NCBI RefSeq assembly: GCF_033958435.1 | Contig: NC_134161.1 | Location: 13,454,001-13,518,000 of the forward strand | Source: Carettochelys insculpta | Lineage: Eukaryota > Chordata > Testudines > Carettochelyidae | Direction: 5' to 3' | Length of the DNA: 64,000 nucleotides | Program-made: the position numbers and the translations under genes | Notes under the pieces: generated by a model | What the model saw: only the letters and a program-made list of their open reading frames with translations | Databases searched by the model: none | Told to the model about the DNA's origin: nothing | Shown: positions 12,365 through 23,856 of the stretch, piece by piece | How the letters are laid out: every line of letters starts with the position of its first letter | Numbering within the stretch: position 1 is the first letter of the stretch

Positions 12365-13324
12365 GGGCAAATTGACAGGGCCAGATGAGTACTCAAACCA
12401 GCTACTTCAAGATAGGCCCAAGAAGATCAACAACACGGTACCCCTTGTCATCACCTATAGCCCCCAACTCAGACCCTTGCAATGCATCATTAAAAACCTA
12501 GAACCTATTCAGGATCAGGATGCTACACCAAGAAGGCTCTAGGTGACAGGCCTGTCCTTTCATAGAGACAAACTCCTAGCCTGAGAGAGATTCTCACCAG
12601 CACAGGCTACACCACAGTAATACTAATTCTGGAACTTTTCCTTGCAAGGAACCCCACTGCCAACTTTGTCCACATATTTATTCTAGGGATAACATCACTG
12701 GACCTAACCATGTTAGTTACAAGATCAAAAGCACGTTCTTATGAGCTTCTAGCAACATTATGTGCCAACAATGTGCTGCCACTGTGTATGTTGGACAAAC
12801 TGGGCAAAACCTTTGCCAAAGAATAAATGGACACGCAGCAGACATCAAGAAACTCAATACACATAAGCTGGTCAGTGAACACCTTCTTCAGTGGAGTGAG
12901 CCATTCTCTTAAAAACCCAAGAATTTGTGTCCTAGAGCATAAAAAATTTAAAAATTCATTAGAGCAAGAAATTTGAGTTGGAGTTCATTTTCAAATTCAG
13001 CACAGGAACATGTAGTATGAACAGAGAGAGCAGTTGCCTCACACATTACAAGGACTGCTTCCCTTCCTTTGATTCTTGTAATTATCTCAGACAGGACAAC
13101 TAACATCCCACCCTACTCCTCAACCCCCTCCTTCAATCCTATTTGATTGGTCAGTTTTTATTGCTTTTTTTCCCCGCTTTTTGGTCCTCTGTACTTATAA
13201 ATGTCAGTCTGTATTGGATGTGAGATTGATCTGATGAGATGGGTCTGTCCCATAAAAGCTCATCAAAGACGGTATCATTTTGTTCATCTTTTACAGTACT
13301 ACATTTCTGCTGCTTTATTTTGTG
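11848..13324 (+). mobile_element. Penelope-like retroelement copy, broken
   Basis: The copy is flanked by a perfect 15-base direct repeat, gaggtgctgatatgt, at 11833-11847 and 13325-13339, a target-site duplication. It opens with gtagctgtgttagtctgta and closes near cccataaaagctcatc, as turtle Penelope copies do. Degraded coding on + matches the C-terminal half of Penelope reverse transcriptases (for example DGHIDTTL-like and HASSFHP-like stretches near 12100-12190, and a PKK.NN..PLV-like stretch near 12420) and a decayed GIY-YIG endonuclease part (CANNV..L.MLDKLGK near 12760-12810). Several stops and shifts make it inactive. Confidence 0.75.
12322..12367. repeat. T8-A27-G11 homopolymer junction
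   Basis: Runs of 8 T, 27 A and 11 G follow each other directly. They sit inside the Penelope-like coding, between codons reading PPGEV and QIDRA. A short lysine codon run would be expected there, so this looks like expansion of a short A run. An assembly artefact is also possible. Confidence 0.9.
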
Positions 13325-13661
13325 GAGGTGCTGATATGTATATTTGCTGCCTCATTTACATAATGACAACCACTCACTGTGTCAAAAGTGCTGCTTTGCA
13401 AATGCAAACTAGCTGTGGAGAACAGGGTTCCTTCAAAAGGAAAATGATTAAGAAGGGTGCTTTTGAAAGCAGGGCTTCTTTTCAAAGGAATCCCCTTTAC
13501 ACAGCTAGTTTGCATTGCAAAAGCAGCACCCTAGATGCGCTGGCTGCCATTTTGCAAATGAGAAGCTGAATATTCATAACAGCTCTTCATTAGCATTTTC
13601 AATCTGCTGTATTTACATACCACTTCAGAAAAGGGGGCAGGGGCAGTGTAGACGTAGCCAA

Positions 13662-14450
13662 GAAGGACATTAACTGTTTGTTCAGATGGTTTTCCAACAT
13701 ATTTTTTGTTTCTTTGTAGAATAGGACATCCAAAAACTAACTTTTAAATCAAGTTTTGACCATTACATGTAGCAACTTTTTCAGTATGAAACCCTTGTGT
13801 TCTCTCAATATATTCAGAGCCCAAAAGTGTTCCATGGCCCAAGTATTTTGGGGAACACACATATAGAAGCATCCCTGCACAACGGAAGAAAACTGATGCC
13901 TCACCTGACCTTCCATTTTAATCTTGGTGTCAAACTGGTATTGAGATACTCTGAAATAGATGCAGGATGCTTACAGAGCTATACAACATAAGTATTAAGT
14001 GTTTCACAGGGACTTTGTTTGAATTGCTTGTGATAAGAATCAGAATGCTGCCTTCCTTGTAAATCTTTGTACCTTCTTCTGAGTGTCAAGGGCAGTAAGA
14101 GAACTCCAAAGCTCTTCAGTTTCATGTTTGCCTTCAACTCTTGTTAAAGAAAAAGCTTGTTTTTTGCAGCACCAACCAACCCACAATATGTGACCTGATA
14201 AGACCTGTGGCTAAACTGCGTAACCACAACGGCATATAGTGGTAGACCCTGTCCTAGTTGTTACGCTTTCGATCAGATATTATCCTCACTTGTCTTTTAA
14301 AGGCGGTCATTTAGACTTAGCCTTATGCCACATGGACTTATCTTGTTTTGCTTTTTGTAAAGCATCTAACATGTTCATTAACATGCTAAAATGAACAGCA
14401 TAGGCTGACTGTTCAGAGGGGCAGTTATTTGTTAGAACTGGTAAAATACT
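13662..14450. other. Intron 1, nothing recognised
   Basis: AT-rich intronic DNA with no repeat or exon that I can support. Confidence 0.35.
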
Positions 14451-14741
14451 ACAGGTTGAACCTCTAATTTGGCACCCTCAGCACCTGACCTGTGCTAGAT
14501 GGGAGAATTTGCTGAACCACAGGAGGTTAATATTATCTAGCATGTTACTGACACTGACTCTTTATTGGGCTCTTAAAATATATTTAGTGTGTAAATTACA
14601 GGGAAATAACAGCACAGAATACAGTCAGGGCAGGTGGCTGTAAACAAACTTTTTGGGGCCACAGGTAAGTTGGCCACACCCATAAGTGGTCATCCAGACA
14701 TGTAAAATTATGGTGGATTATGGGTGAGAGGTTCAACCTGT
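14451..14741. mobile_element. Tc1/mariner-type MITE (copy 1)
   Basis: The ends are exact inverted repeats, acaggttgaacctct on the left and agaggttcaacctgt on the right. Removing the outer base leaves TA on each side (taCAGG and CCTGta), the target duplication of Tc1/mariner elements. The inside, including ctgtaaacaaactttttgg and cttggccacaccca-like phrases, is shared with a copy at 59808-60118. There is no transposase coding. Confidence 0.75.
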
Positions 14742-16019
14742 ATCCCCTTTCAGTCTTATCAGTGAACTTGAACAAAGCTGTTACCAAAGTCTTTGGTTTT
14801 ACATTGATGGCTATTATTTACTAGTAGCTGCAAAGACTTGAATATCTTTTGAAGTTTGTATAGGGGCAGTGGTGTGTGAGTAAGATTTAGTTGTTCGTGT
14901 CTATACATGAGGTGGTGGAAAGCTTTTCAGTTTAAAACAGGGAGGGTAAGGATGGACCAATAAATGCAGATACAGAAAGCCTAATCTAGAAGATGCATTT
15001 TAAAATAGATCATGACTTAGTCCATAAGTGAGCTTCACCAGGTGGTTTAATAGCCGTTAATGCTATTCCTAGAGTTGTGTTGACATCAGTGTAGCCCGTA
15101 TGTGAAGAATTTGTAAGCTGTGTTAACTTTCAGCTTGGTTAGTACTGGAAAAGCCAAATGGCTTCATCTTGCCCAAAGTTGCTCTACAGCAGAACACGCT
15201 TGCTAGGTGTAGTAAGATGGCATTAGGCCAGTTATGCATGTATGACTGTCTAAATTTCATGGGGCATCTATAATCACTGAGAGAGAGGTGTCCAAAGCGC
15301 TACAAATCCTTTAGGGTGCCTTACTTTTCAAGGTACAATGTATGTAAACCAGTGGCTAAGAATTCTAGTCTCCTTCTTTTACACAATTACAGAAGCAAAG
15401 GGATATCACTAAAAGATTTGCACGTTCCCCTTCCTAGTGGAGTAGGACTTACGCTTTTGAAGAGCTTTGGTTATAAAATAAATTCAACCTTATGAGTGCA
15501 CAGTTCAGAATAAGACACTTTTGGTTTCTCTCTGCATCAGGTAATTCCTACTGGCTGTGTTCTTGTACAGTTACTTGAATTTTTACCATAGTTCAGTAGT
15601 CGAACGGGTCGTCTCGTTGTACATGCTGCAGATGACTTTCCTCTAGGAGTAAAGCACTTCAGCAAAACAAGCCAGCAAAGTTATTTTGAAAGGGATATTC
15701 ACTGCTTGTGTTGTGGTAATACAATATGAAGATTTGAGCAGCTGTGAGTGTGATGAAGTTAGTGTCTCGAACAGTAAGCTGCATAGGGTCTCTCAGGGTG
15801 GAAATAGTGTTTGCTGGCTCTCTTCACACTGTGACCATAATGGTAGACACCATATAACTTTTGCTATTCTGGTTACTCTCCACTTAAACCACACCTCTGA
15901 AAGCCTGTGATATTTGCCACTGAATCTGGGTAAAGAACACACTTCTAAGCATGGCAACTGTTGTTCAGGGAATGTTGTTGTTGTTGAGTTGATTTGGACT
16001 TGAACTTTAAGGGGATTGT
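14742..16019. other. Intron 1, nothing recognised
   Basis: Intronic DNA without recognisable elements. The 74-codon frame at 15686-15910 has no known similarity. Confidence 0.35.
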
Positions 16020-16203
16020 AGAGCTGTGTTTAAGGTTTTTCGGACCATGGAACACCTATGAAAACTTTTTTGGTCTGGCAACAATTTTTTAGAGAAAGCA
16101 AACCACACTATATTTAGCAAAACCAGAATGAAGTAATTTAATTGGGTATCCTAGAAATGAAGACATAACATTGTATCTGGTTTTAATTCTAGAAAATAGG
16201 TCT
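16020..16203 (+). mobile_element. hAT-like non-autonomous fragment (copy 2)
   Basis: It shares tagcaaaaccagaatgaag and acattgtatctggttttaat with the element at 3973-4257, in the same orientation. Its right end is cut by, or abuts, the SINE that begins at 16206. Confidence 0.5.
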
Positions 16204-16205
16204 GC

Positions 16206-16385
16206 AGGGATAGCTCAGTGGTTTGAGCGTTGTCCTGCTAAACCTAGGGTTGTGAGTTCAGTCCTTGAGGAGGCCATTTAGAAATCTGGGGCAAATAGAT
16301 TTAAAAAAAAAATTGTCGGGGGGTGCTTGCTTCTGCTGAGGAGGCAGGGAATTGGACTTGATGACCTCCCTTCCAGCTCTGAGGT
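16206..16385 (+). mobile_element. tRNA-derived turtle SINE (Cry type)
   Basis: The head, agggatagctcagtggtt, holds a pol III A box (tagctcagtgg). A B-box-like gttgtgagttcagtcc follows at tRNA spacing. Then come ggccatttagaaatctgggg, gcaaatagattt, an A run, and a CR1-like tail, ttggacttgatgacctccc. The family is known from cryptodiran turtles. It is not a tRNA gene, because the cloverleaf cannot be completed after the B box. Confidence 0.8.
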
Positions 16386-16799
16386 ATGTATATCAATGTT
16401 AGGCAACTTTCAGCATGCCAGCGGGGCTGTGATGAATCATGGGTGTATAGAGCGGTCACCCTGGCTGAGGCTAACTTACTGTGGTGCTTACACTATCAAT
16501 TTGCCTATCTGCACTTTGCAGTTCCAAAATGCAGATGTCTGATGGGCAGATTATCTGCTAGTGACTCATGAAAGCATGGTTTATGGGGCATAATAAACTA
16601 GAGTAGGTGGAGAATTAAATCTTTCCAGACTCCAATTTGCACACATTCCAAAGAGCAAAAGGTCACAGGCTGCTAAAACTGCTGCATCCCCCAAAAGGGA
16701 GAGCAGGCTGCAGAAGCAGTAAAGAGTATTCCAAGTCAGTGTCTTGAAACACTGAGCATCAGTGCTGTATATTAATGATAAAGCTGAGGGGAAATTTTA

Positions 16800-17560
16800 G
16801 TTTAAACTGCAGCTCCTGCATTCAATTTCAGTTAGCTGTTTGAGTTTTATTATGGGGAATACAGTATAATAAAGGATGAGCTGATGAAAATCTCCAACTC
16901 TTCCAGCAAGTAAAGTCAGCCAAAGAGTACTTGAGTGCCATCTACATTCACAGGCAAACACTGGCTGTGTTATCAGCTCACACCAGATCTGCCTGCAGAC
17001 AATAATTCTTCCTGTTTTGGATCCCTGCCCGTGTGCATTATTGTAATTATCAGCATTTTTTCAAAAAACAAAGCAATAAAGGCAGGATGAGCTGCTAGTC
17101 TGTAGATTTACTGCCTGCTGTGTCAGGCATTAATCTTCCTGCCTTTATTTTGTGGGCTTCATGGCTTAAACTAAGGAAGAACAGCTAGGAAAAACAAAGC
17201 ACAAAACCTATTTTGAAGCACAATTCAAGTTCTGATTACAACACTTTATAAATATAAAAATCTCACTAAAACTGGTGAATTTCAAGCACTATATTCAGAA
17301 AGTCTCAAATATAAATCCCTCTCTTTTCTTTAACTTTCCCATTAAAATGTGGCTTTCTGAATGCTAGCCTGCCCTAAACCATTTTACAAGCACAATTAAA
17401 TGCAGTTGCATTTTACAACCATGTGAATGCTTTAGGGCTCTTTTGAACTGTGCTGTGTATACATTGTGCAGTGGATGTGCACATCATCAACCCAGGGATT
17501 CTGCTTTTTTCTAAAAGCTTCTGATTTAAACCTCAAATGGGACTGCAACAATTGAAGTGG
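16800..17560. other. Repeat-free AT-rich block, candidate conserved non-coding element
   Basis: About 760 bases show no transposon signature and a run of homeobox- and POU-like AT words (attgtaattatc, taaataaaa-like, attaat). They contain a hairpin whose arms are caataaaggcagga near 17072 and tcctgcctttatttt near 17138. The character resembles conserved intronic enhancers, but conservation cannot be judged here. Confidence 0.25.
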
Positions 17561-20170
17561 TACCTGACAGAGGAATCTGTTCGTTTTTTTTTTTTATTGT
17601 AATCTGATCAGACTGGCATCCTCTGGAGAGAAGCCAGCCATATGGATGGCAGAAAGGTGCCACTTGAAACTGTGTGCTGAAAACAAGATGAATCCATGTA
17701 TATTTTGCTGCTACCAAGGAAGAGGATAAGACTGCTTACTTAGCGTCCCCCGTTTTTTCCACCCCTCCCCAAAAATCAATCCTGATAAGCAGTGAATTTA
17801 GCCTTTGCTTCAAAGGAACTGCTGGAATTACCCAGAATATTTTAAGTAAACTTGTCTTAGATCGTTCCAGTATGTGGATATTACATCATAGGAAGGCCTG
17901 GAGTTCTGACAACTCCTTTGTTGGACTGCATTGTAGAGTAGGAAATGCAATTTAAAAAAAAAAAAATCTGTAAATGTAAGATTTGTGACTGACTTAGCAT
18001 AGGGTCTTCTGTATTTTGATTAATGCATAGTCTCCAACCATCAAAGGTGTTAATGTAACAATCACCATCTGAATTTTTGAAAAAGGCATGGCACACACCT
18101 GAGTGCCTATCTCAAGGCTTGCCTACGCTAAGGGGAGAGACGTTGTGGTGTGTCTTCTGGGTTTTCATTTAACACATTACTAGTGAGAATGCAATAAATC
18201 AAACCCAAAGGATACCTGTTGACAACGGTATTCCTTGTTGTCACAGAGGTAAGGGAAATCAACAGGAGAATTATCCCCAGCCTATTTGTAAGGAAGTTAA
18301 GGGTGGAATAGCCCATCCTTTAATTATATTGTCCACCTAGTTGGATAGTTTTTCATCTTCCATCGACTTATTTACCAGGCAAGAAATTGCTTCTTAATCT
18401 ATTTGTGCAATTATATCAGCAGTCCTTTTTGTTTGTGCTATTTTGTTGTCTCTCTCTCTGTAATGCCCCCCCTCCTGCCCAACAACTCATAGTTGATTGT
18501 GATAGATTACGGACACTTGGTGTTCACCCGTCCAATTTGTAGGCTGAATTATTACATCAGGTCTATACAGAACCTCAGTGGAGAAATCACCCCATTGTGC
18601 AGCATATTCAGAGGTGGGAGTCAAGCTGTGTTCTGTACAGTTTCATTTATCAGCCATAATACTTCCTGGGAGTCATGCTCTACCTTAATTAGAGAAAACA
18701 CAGTGACGGATTGCAGTAACCTGAAGCTAAGTGAGGATGGGTCTGTTGCAAGCTGAGGTTTCAAAATTCTTTAATAGCTGATATTGTGGTGTGCTGCCAT
18801 TCCTGCAGGAAACCCGTCTGACACATAAGCTGATACAGCAAGGAGCTATGCACTTACTTCTGAGGTGCTTAGTACCCTCTATACCCATTAGTCTGTGAAT
18901 GATTTGTGGCCACTCAAGCCCTCAATTTATGTCCAGGGCTTTTCTTAGTAGCATACAAATGTTGGAGGCTAGAGTTTTAGAGTAACTTTTGTTGACTAGG
19001 AAAATCTTCAATGGTCTGCTCTAATATGGCAAAATGTATGCTCATAGCATAAGAGAAAAAGGAGGGTTTTCAGATAATAGTTTAACCTGGGGTAAAAAAA
19101 TGGGTGCACACTTAAATTTTCCTACTCAGTGTATGATTGAAAGGGCTGAGTAAATTGAACAGTAGTGTAGTTCAACTCTAAGATATGACGCAAGTTCATC
19201 TTTCTTTGGGGTGTCTGTTGGTCAGCTGTGTTCTAAGAAGTAATCTTGCCTGCATTTGTAGAAGTGCCAAATCAGTTGTTTGCAGGTGTTCCTTCCCATG
19301 AAATATTGGTTACTGACCACTTAAAGGTCTAATGTTGGGCTGGATGGACGAGTGGACTAGTTTGGTCTAACAAACTGTGGTTTTTCTGTGCTGAAATTAC
19401 TGTCTTCCTCTCTCTCCCCCTAGCCCCTTCCCCCCAACAGGCAATGTTCAGAGTTGCTCTGAGCACACAGCAGATGCTAAGCAGCCAGGGACTCTGATGG
19501 AGGCTTCTGTGGGCCAGATCTGGTGGCTTGATGGACCTGTGGGCCATCTTTTGTCTGCCCTGATGTGACACTTCATGTTACTTTGAAAAAAAACATTTGG
19601 ATATATTGACGATTAATTTGAATCTAAGCATTGTTGGCATATAGAGTAATGAACAGCTTGTCTATAACATGCGTGAAAGTAGCATACCTCTTTGAAAGTA
19701 GTGTGCTGTATCAATAAATTCTAGGTTAGAGAAGAAATGAATCCAGGAGCTTCTGTTATCCTTTTTTGGTTTTGTGGGATAGGTTTATCAGATGAAGGTG
19801 TTCGGACAATTGCTTGCATCGTTAATATCTGAGATGTCGGAATGGAGTTGAAGTTGACTTTCTTCAGAAATACTGCTTCTAGTAGAAGAACTTTTGTTCC
19901 TGTTTCAACAAAGATAATGTTTTCTCTTGCAAAAAGAAAACTTAGCTACACTTCTGCTTTGAGGGGGAGGGAGAAATCCCCTGATCTACTCAGTTTTACC
20001 TTTGGTAAGTGTAAAAAGTGATTTTAACATTTTCTCTGCCTTCTCCACTTCCTCAATTAAAAAAAACAAACAAAAAAAATCCCCACCCACCCACTCCAGA
20101 ATGTTAATGCCTGCAGAGAAGTTGAGAACTAAGTTTGTTGTTTGCACTGGCAAAATAACCTGAAGGGAGG
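17561..20170. other. Intron 1, little recognised
   Basis: AT-rich DNA with T and A homopolymers (near 17585 and 17953). Near 19495-19563 the phrase gggccagatctggtgg...gtgggcc, ending tttgtctgccctg, resembles one end of a hAT-type MITE. No partner end was found. The rest holds nothing I recognise. Confidence 0.3.
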
Positions 20171-20634
20171 GTATGTTTACATTAGGCTCTATATCAGCAT
20201 AGCTGCGTTATATTTTGCAGGATCTTGTGGTTTAAATGCCACTTACACTGACAAAAGGGGTTTTCCATTTCCTAATGTCATCTCCCAAGATTATAATAGC
20301 ATAGAATGAAAGGGCTGGAAGGGACCTCAGGGTCATCTATTCTAGCCCCCTGCTTCAAGCAGGATCAACCCTGACTAAGTCATCCCAGCCAGGACCTTGT
20401 CAAGCTGGGACTTTAAAACCTCAAGGAATGGAGAATCCACCACCTCTCTAGTCAGTGCATTCCAATGCTTCACCACCCTCCTGGTGAAGTAGTTTTTCCT
20501 AATATCCAACCTACACCTCTTCCTCTTTAACCTATATGGCTAGGCATACCCCTATCTAGTGCAGGGTCTGGAACTTTGATACCTTGGACAGAGCTGTTGT
20601 CAGCCGAATTTAAGCGTAGACCAGACCTTAGTTC
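20171..20634. mobile_element. MITE with inverted ends, split by CR1
   Basis: The left end has gggtatgtttacattaggct. The right end, in reverse complement, has aaggtctggtctacgctt followed by aaattcggctgac. These match the GGTMTGNTCTACRCT-type ends of a turtle MITE as I remember it. A related fragment lies at 26730-26790. A CR1 copy interrupts it, so it predates that CR1. Confidence 0.5.
20300..20545 (-). mobile_element. CR1 LINE 3' end, antisense
   Basis: Antisense CR1 tail: gggctggaagggacctcag, agccccctgcttcaagcagg, ccaatgcttcaccaccctcc, gtttttcctaatatccaacc. It is the longest CR1 tail in the window and sits inside the MITE at 20171-20634. Confidence 0.85.
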
Positions 20635-23068
20635 TTGAATTGAGAGAAGCAGAGAGGTTTGCAGTCTACATGATGTGTCACTACTTGGGAGCCTTATTTC
20701 AGTTTTGTGTGGGGGGGATTTTACCAGGTTTTTTGGCAAAACTAGTGAGTTCACTTTAATTACTCTTGGACTCTGTCCTCACCTTCACTTCCTCAGTAAT
20801 CAAGTGGTGTCTGGAGAAGGAAGGTTTGCTGTGATCTGTGCGTATGGTTTTTACTAATATGCTAGAGGGCTGACCATAACAGTGCGATTTAATAGCTCTT
20901 TCAAGCAACATGCTTTGGGGGATGCTGCAAGCTATCTATAGAGGCAGTATTCCCACAAAGGTGATTTTCATGATATGTTTAGAACCTTGAATACCTAAAA
21001 TACTGGTGCCTTATTGCCATGAAACTCAACATTTATTAAGCACCCCAAAAATCTGTACCGAAATATTTGCTCACTTGGCAAGTTAGCTGAAATGGACGTC
21101 TGGCCTCGTTGGAGTTCTTGCCCTAATGTGTTGCTTCTCCAACTCTTTTCTGGCCCTGGTCAATCAAAATTGGTTCCCTTACTTAAGCACTGTCGGCAAT
21201 AGAGCAACTTCAGTCTGTGAAACCTTTCCCTTCCTGTTCTTCTGCTACCTGTAAACATGAACATTGAAATCTGGCTGTGACAGCTCTGAAATCAACACCT
21301 GGGCCTCAGTGGTATGTTGTAAGCCTCCAATTTAATTTTATTAAATTAATAATGCTATTTGAAAGTAGATTCTAATTGTCTTTGAAAGAACAAGATGGTC
21401 AGAGTGAAAGGTATGGCAGACTCTTTTAAGCATGGCTGAGCACAGCTTCGTGGTGCATTAACAACTAACTGCTCAGTCACAGTGCAGTACTTGTAGCCAG
21501 AGAGGAAGTGGTATCTGCTGACATATTAGTAATTAGTACAGCTTGGAAGTGATGAGGAAAATGTTGACATTGACTTTTGAAAAGATAAGTTACACAGTCA
21601 CACTCCAGTCCTTCAGAGGAGGTCACATGGCCTGCATTGAAGCCTGCTTCATCCCACCCAACTGTGTATCCTTCACTAGGTGAAGGGTTGGAAGATTCAG
21701 TTCTGGTACCATTCTGAATCTGAAGTACAAGTTCTTCCATTTCGTGGCTAAAGCAGAAGCTATCAGCTGGCAGGTCTTCAGGTATCTGGAACCTAAACTA
21801 GTTCAACAGTTATACAGCATCATTATAAAAGGCAGCTGAGCTGCAACAAAGATAAGGCTCTTGACTAAACAGAAATACAGGAATTTGAATTGTGTACCCC
21901 TGCAAGTGGGACTGTGAATTATTCCTAATTTTTTTCTGTGCAAAGGCAGAATACATTTTATGTGAACCACCAGTAGAAACACATGCTGCCCACTGTGGGT
22001 GGCTGTGAATGCTCTACTAATCATCTGGGCTGCACTTGAATCTCTTCTGGGCAACTGCCCAAGCGCTGGGCTTAAAGAGAACACTGGAATGCCTTGTTAA
22101 TTCCTGGTCAGCACATCACGAGTTCTGGCAAAATAGAAAGGAAGCACAGAACAGAAGCCTTTCCGTGCTCCTAACAATTAAGATCGTTCCACTGACAGGT
22201 TGGTTGGGCACATCTATGCACTATTGTTCTACCTCTGTTTCCCAAGCTTAACATGTTGGCATGTTGAGAAACTGAAATCCTCTAGATGTCACAGCAATGC
22301 TGTTTGTGCATTAAACACTTGGAGAGTGCACTAGAACCCTTTCTAAAACTGGGTTACAAAATTAAAGAGAAAAAGGAGCGGGCAGTTAATCATAAGTCAT
22401 TTAGTAACCTAGAGAGCAGGTTGAGAGTGCCTTTGTCATGGATATCTATCCTATCCTGCTAATCAGAGAACAGCACTTCATGGCTTTGGCCAGCGATGTG
22501 CAAGACATCTTCAGTGTGCCTTGTTTCTCTACAACGTAAGTGGGCTAGCTTTAAAATGAAGTGATTCTTGCAGTGGCTGAAGTCATACAGTTGAATATCT
22601 ATACCACCTCCTTGCCCCAGAGTCAACACAAATGCCTCTAGAAGGTCTGCCCAGATGGGTTTTATATGAATAGACATGGATTTTGCTGCTCAAATGAAGA
22701 GGAACAAAACCCATGGGAAGTTCATGCCTTTACCTTGCTGTCCATTCTGCAATGTGGATATGGTAATTGTCCTACATGAATGTTGAGTATACAAGTAGGG
22801 AGGAAGTTCTCCATAGCTCCCTCTCTCCCTCCTGCATGCTTATCTGATCACTTGGGGTAGAGTATGAGGGCTTGGCTCCCTTCTCTAAACGTTAACAGTG
22901 GAGATTGTGCCTGGGTTTGAACAGTGCAGAAGACTACTATTTATCATACAAGTCCACTAACTTATTGGGCTATGCAATCCATGAAAGCCTTCTGTGTGAT
23001 TAAAAGTGAAGGCAATCCATTTATTGAGCAAGTGACTAGACAAGTTTTATTTTGGTTTTAATTCCAAA
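20635..23068. other. Intron 1, nothing recognised
   Basis: Intronic DNA of ordinary composition. No repeat family, exon or RNA gene is recognised. Confidence 0.35.
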
Positions 23069-23459
23069 TACACGATAGACCCTCCATTTAATGGACTCTG
23101 ATTTAATGGACATTGGAAATAAGACACCCCCTAAACAAATAAAGGCTGGTGACTCACCAGAGCTGGTGTGCCCAGTAGGGCTGGAGGAGCTGCCCTGTGC
23201 TCCTCCCACCAGGGGTGGAGCATGTATATGGATGCTTCCTATCTGTGTGTACCTGCCCCACCCTGGTGGGAGGAGCAGCTGGTGGCCCCAGTCACTGCAG
23301 CAGCTCTGGTGACCCAGGTGGCAGCAGCTCTGGGGAGTGGCTTCTGGGGGAGGCACTGTGGCAAGTACTGTACTGTACAGTAAACCGTTGAGATTTAAAA
23401 CTTTGAGTGTTAACAGACCCCTTCCTCCCATTAGTCCATTAAATCAAAAATGTACTGTA
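23069..23459. mobile_element. Tc1/mariner- or pogo-like MITE
   Basis: The left arm contains gaccctccatttaatggact and gatttaatggac. The right arm, in reverse complement, contains gatttaatggactaatgg. Inverted ends enclose a GC-rich core with no transposase. A run of tactgtactgtac lies near the right end. The superfamily is inferred from the 'tttaatgga' style ends only. Confidence 0.5.
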
Positions 23460-23476
23460 TGTGGTAATGGCACACT

Positions 23477-23569
23477 ACAGAAAATCACAGAATACTGGAA
23501 CTATAAGGGACTTCAAGTGGTCATCAAGTCCAGCCCCCTGCACTCCTGGCAGGACCAAGCCCCATCTAT
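23477..23569 (-). mobile_element. CR1/Cry SINE tail fragment, antisense
   Basis: The phrases cacagaatactggaactata, gtcatcaagtccagcccc and cctggcaggaccaagcccc are the reverse complement of the shared CR1/Cry 3' tail. Confidence 0.6.
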
Positions 23570-23571
23570 GC

Positions 23572-23800
23572 CAGGGGTCAGCAACCTTTCCGAGGTGGAG
23601 TGTTAAAATTTGACCTTTTGACCTCTGTATGGTCCGAGTGCCAGTCATACTTTTTAAAGTTGCTAAACAGCTTCATTAATAAATACAATTTAAAGTTCTG
23701 CATCTTAATTTAGGGGGTGGTTGGTAGTCTGGGAACCTAACCACCATTTATAATGTGGTGTCTGGGAGAATGCATTCAGCGTTCCAAATAAGGGATGTAC
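23572..23800 (+). mobile_element. hAT-type MITE left end (extent uncertain)
   Basis: ccaggggtcagcaaccttt matches the CAGGGGTGGGCAACC-type hAT terminus seen at 47534 and 56415. I could not find the matching right end, so the right limit given is approximate. Confidence 0.35.
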
Positions 23801-23856
23801 AAACCAACTTTGAAACACAATCTGTTCTTAAGTTGGGTCTTTCATGTGTACATAGT

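Larger units (their letters stand above)
11785..13661. mobile_element. Fold-back MITE split by a Penelope-like insertion
   Basis: The left fragment (11785-11847) contains gattgaaaatgctaatgag. The right fragment (13325-13661), read in reverse complement from its right end, contains gattgaaaatgctaatga, so these are the two inverted arms of one element. The right fragment is also a long palindrome about a centre near 13450: gcaaactagctgtg at 13404 pairs with cacagctagtttgc at 13500. It ends gtgtagacgtagcca, a terminal motif shared with the MITE at 52856-53537. The reconstructed MITE is about 400 bases. Confidence 0.65.

Noticed and set aside
16206..16270. tRNA-like A and B boxes
   Set aside because: It continues into a SINE body with CR1-like tail and cannot form a full cloverleaf; pol III SINE, not a tRNA gene.
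23036..23606. Open frames of up to 131 codons around 23.0-23.6 kb
   Set aside because: They lie in the GC-rich core and inverted ends of a MITE.
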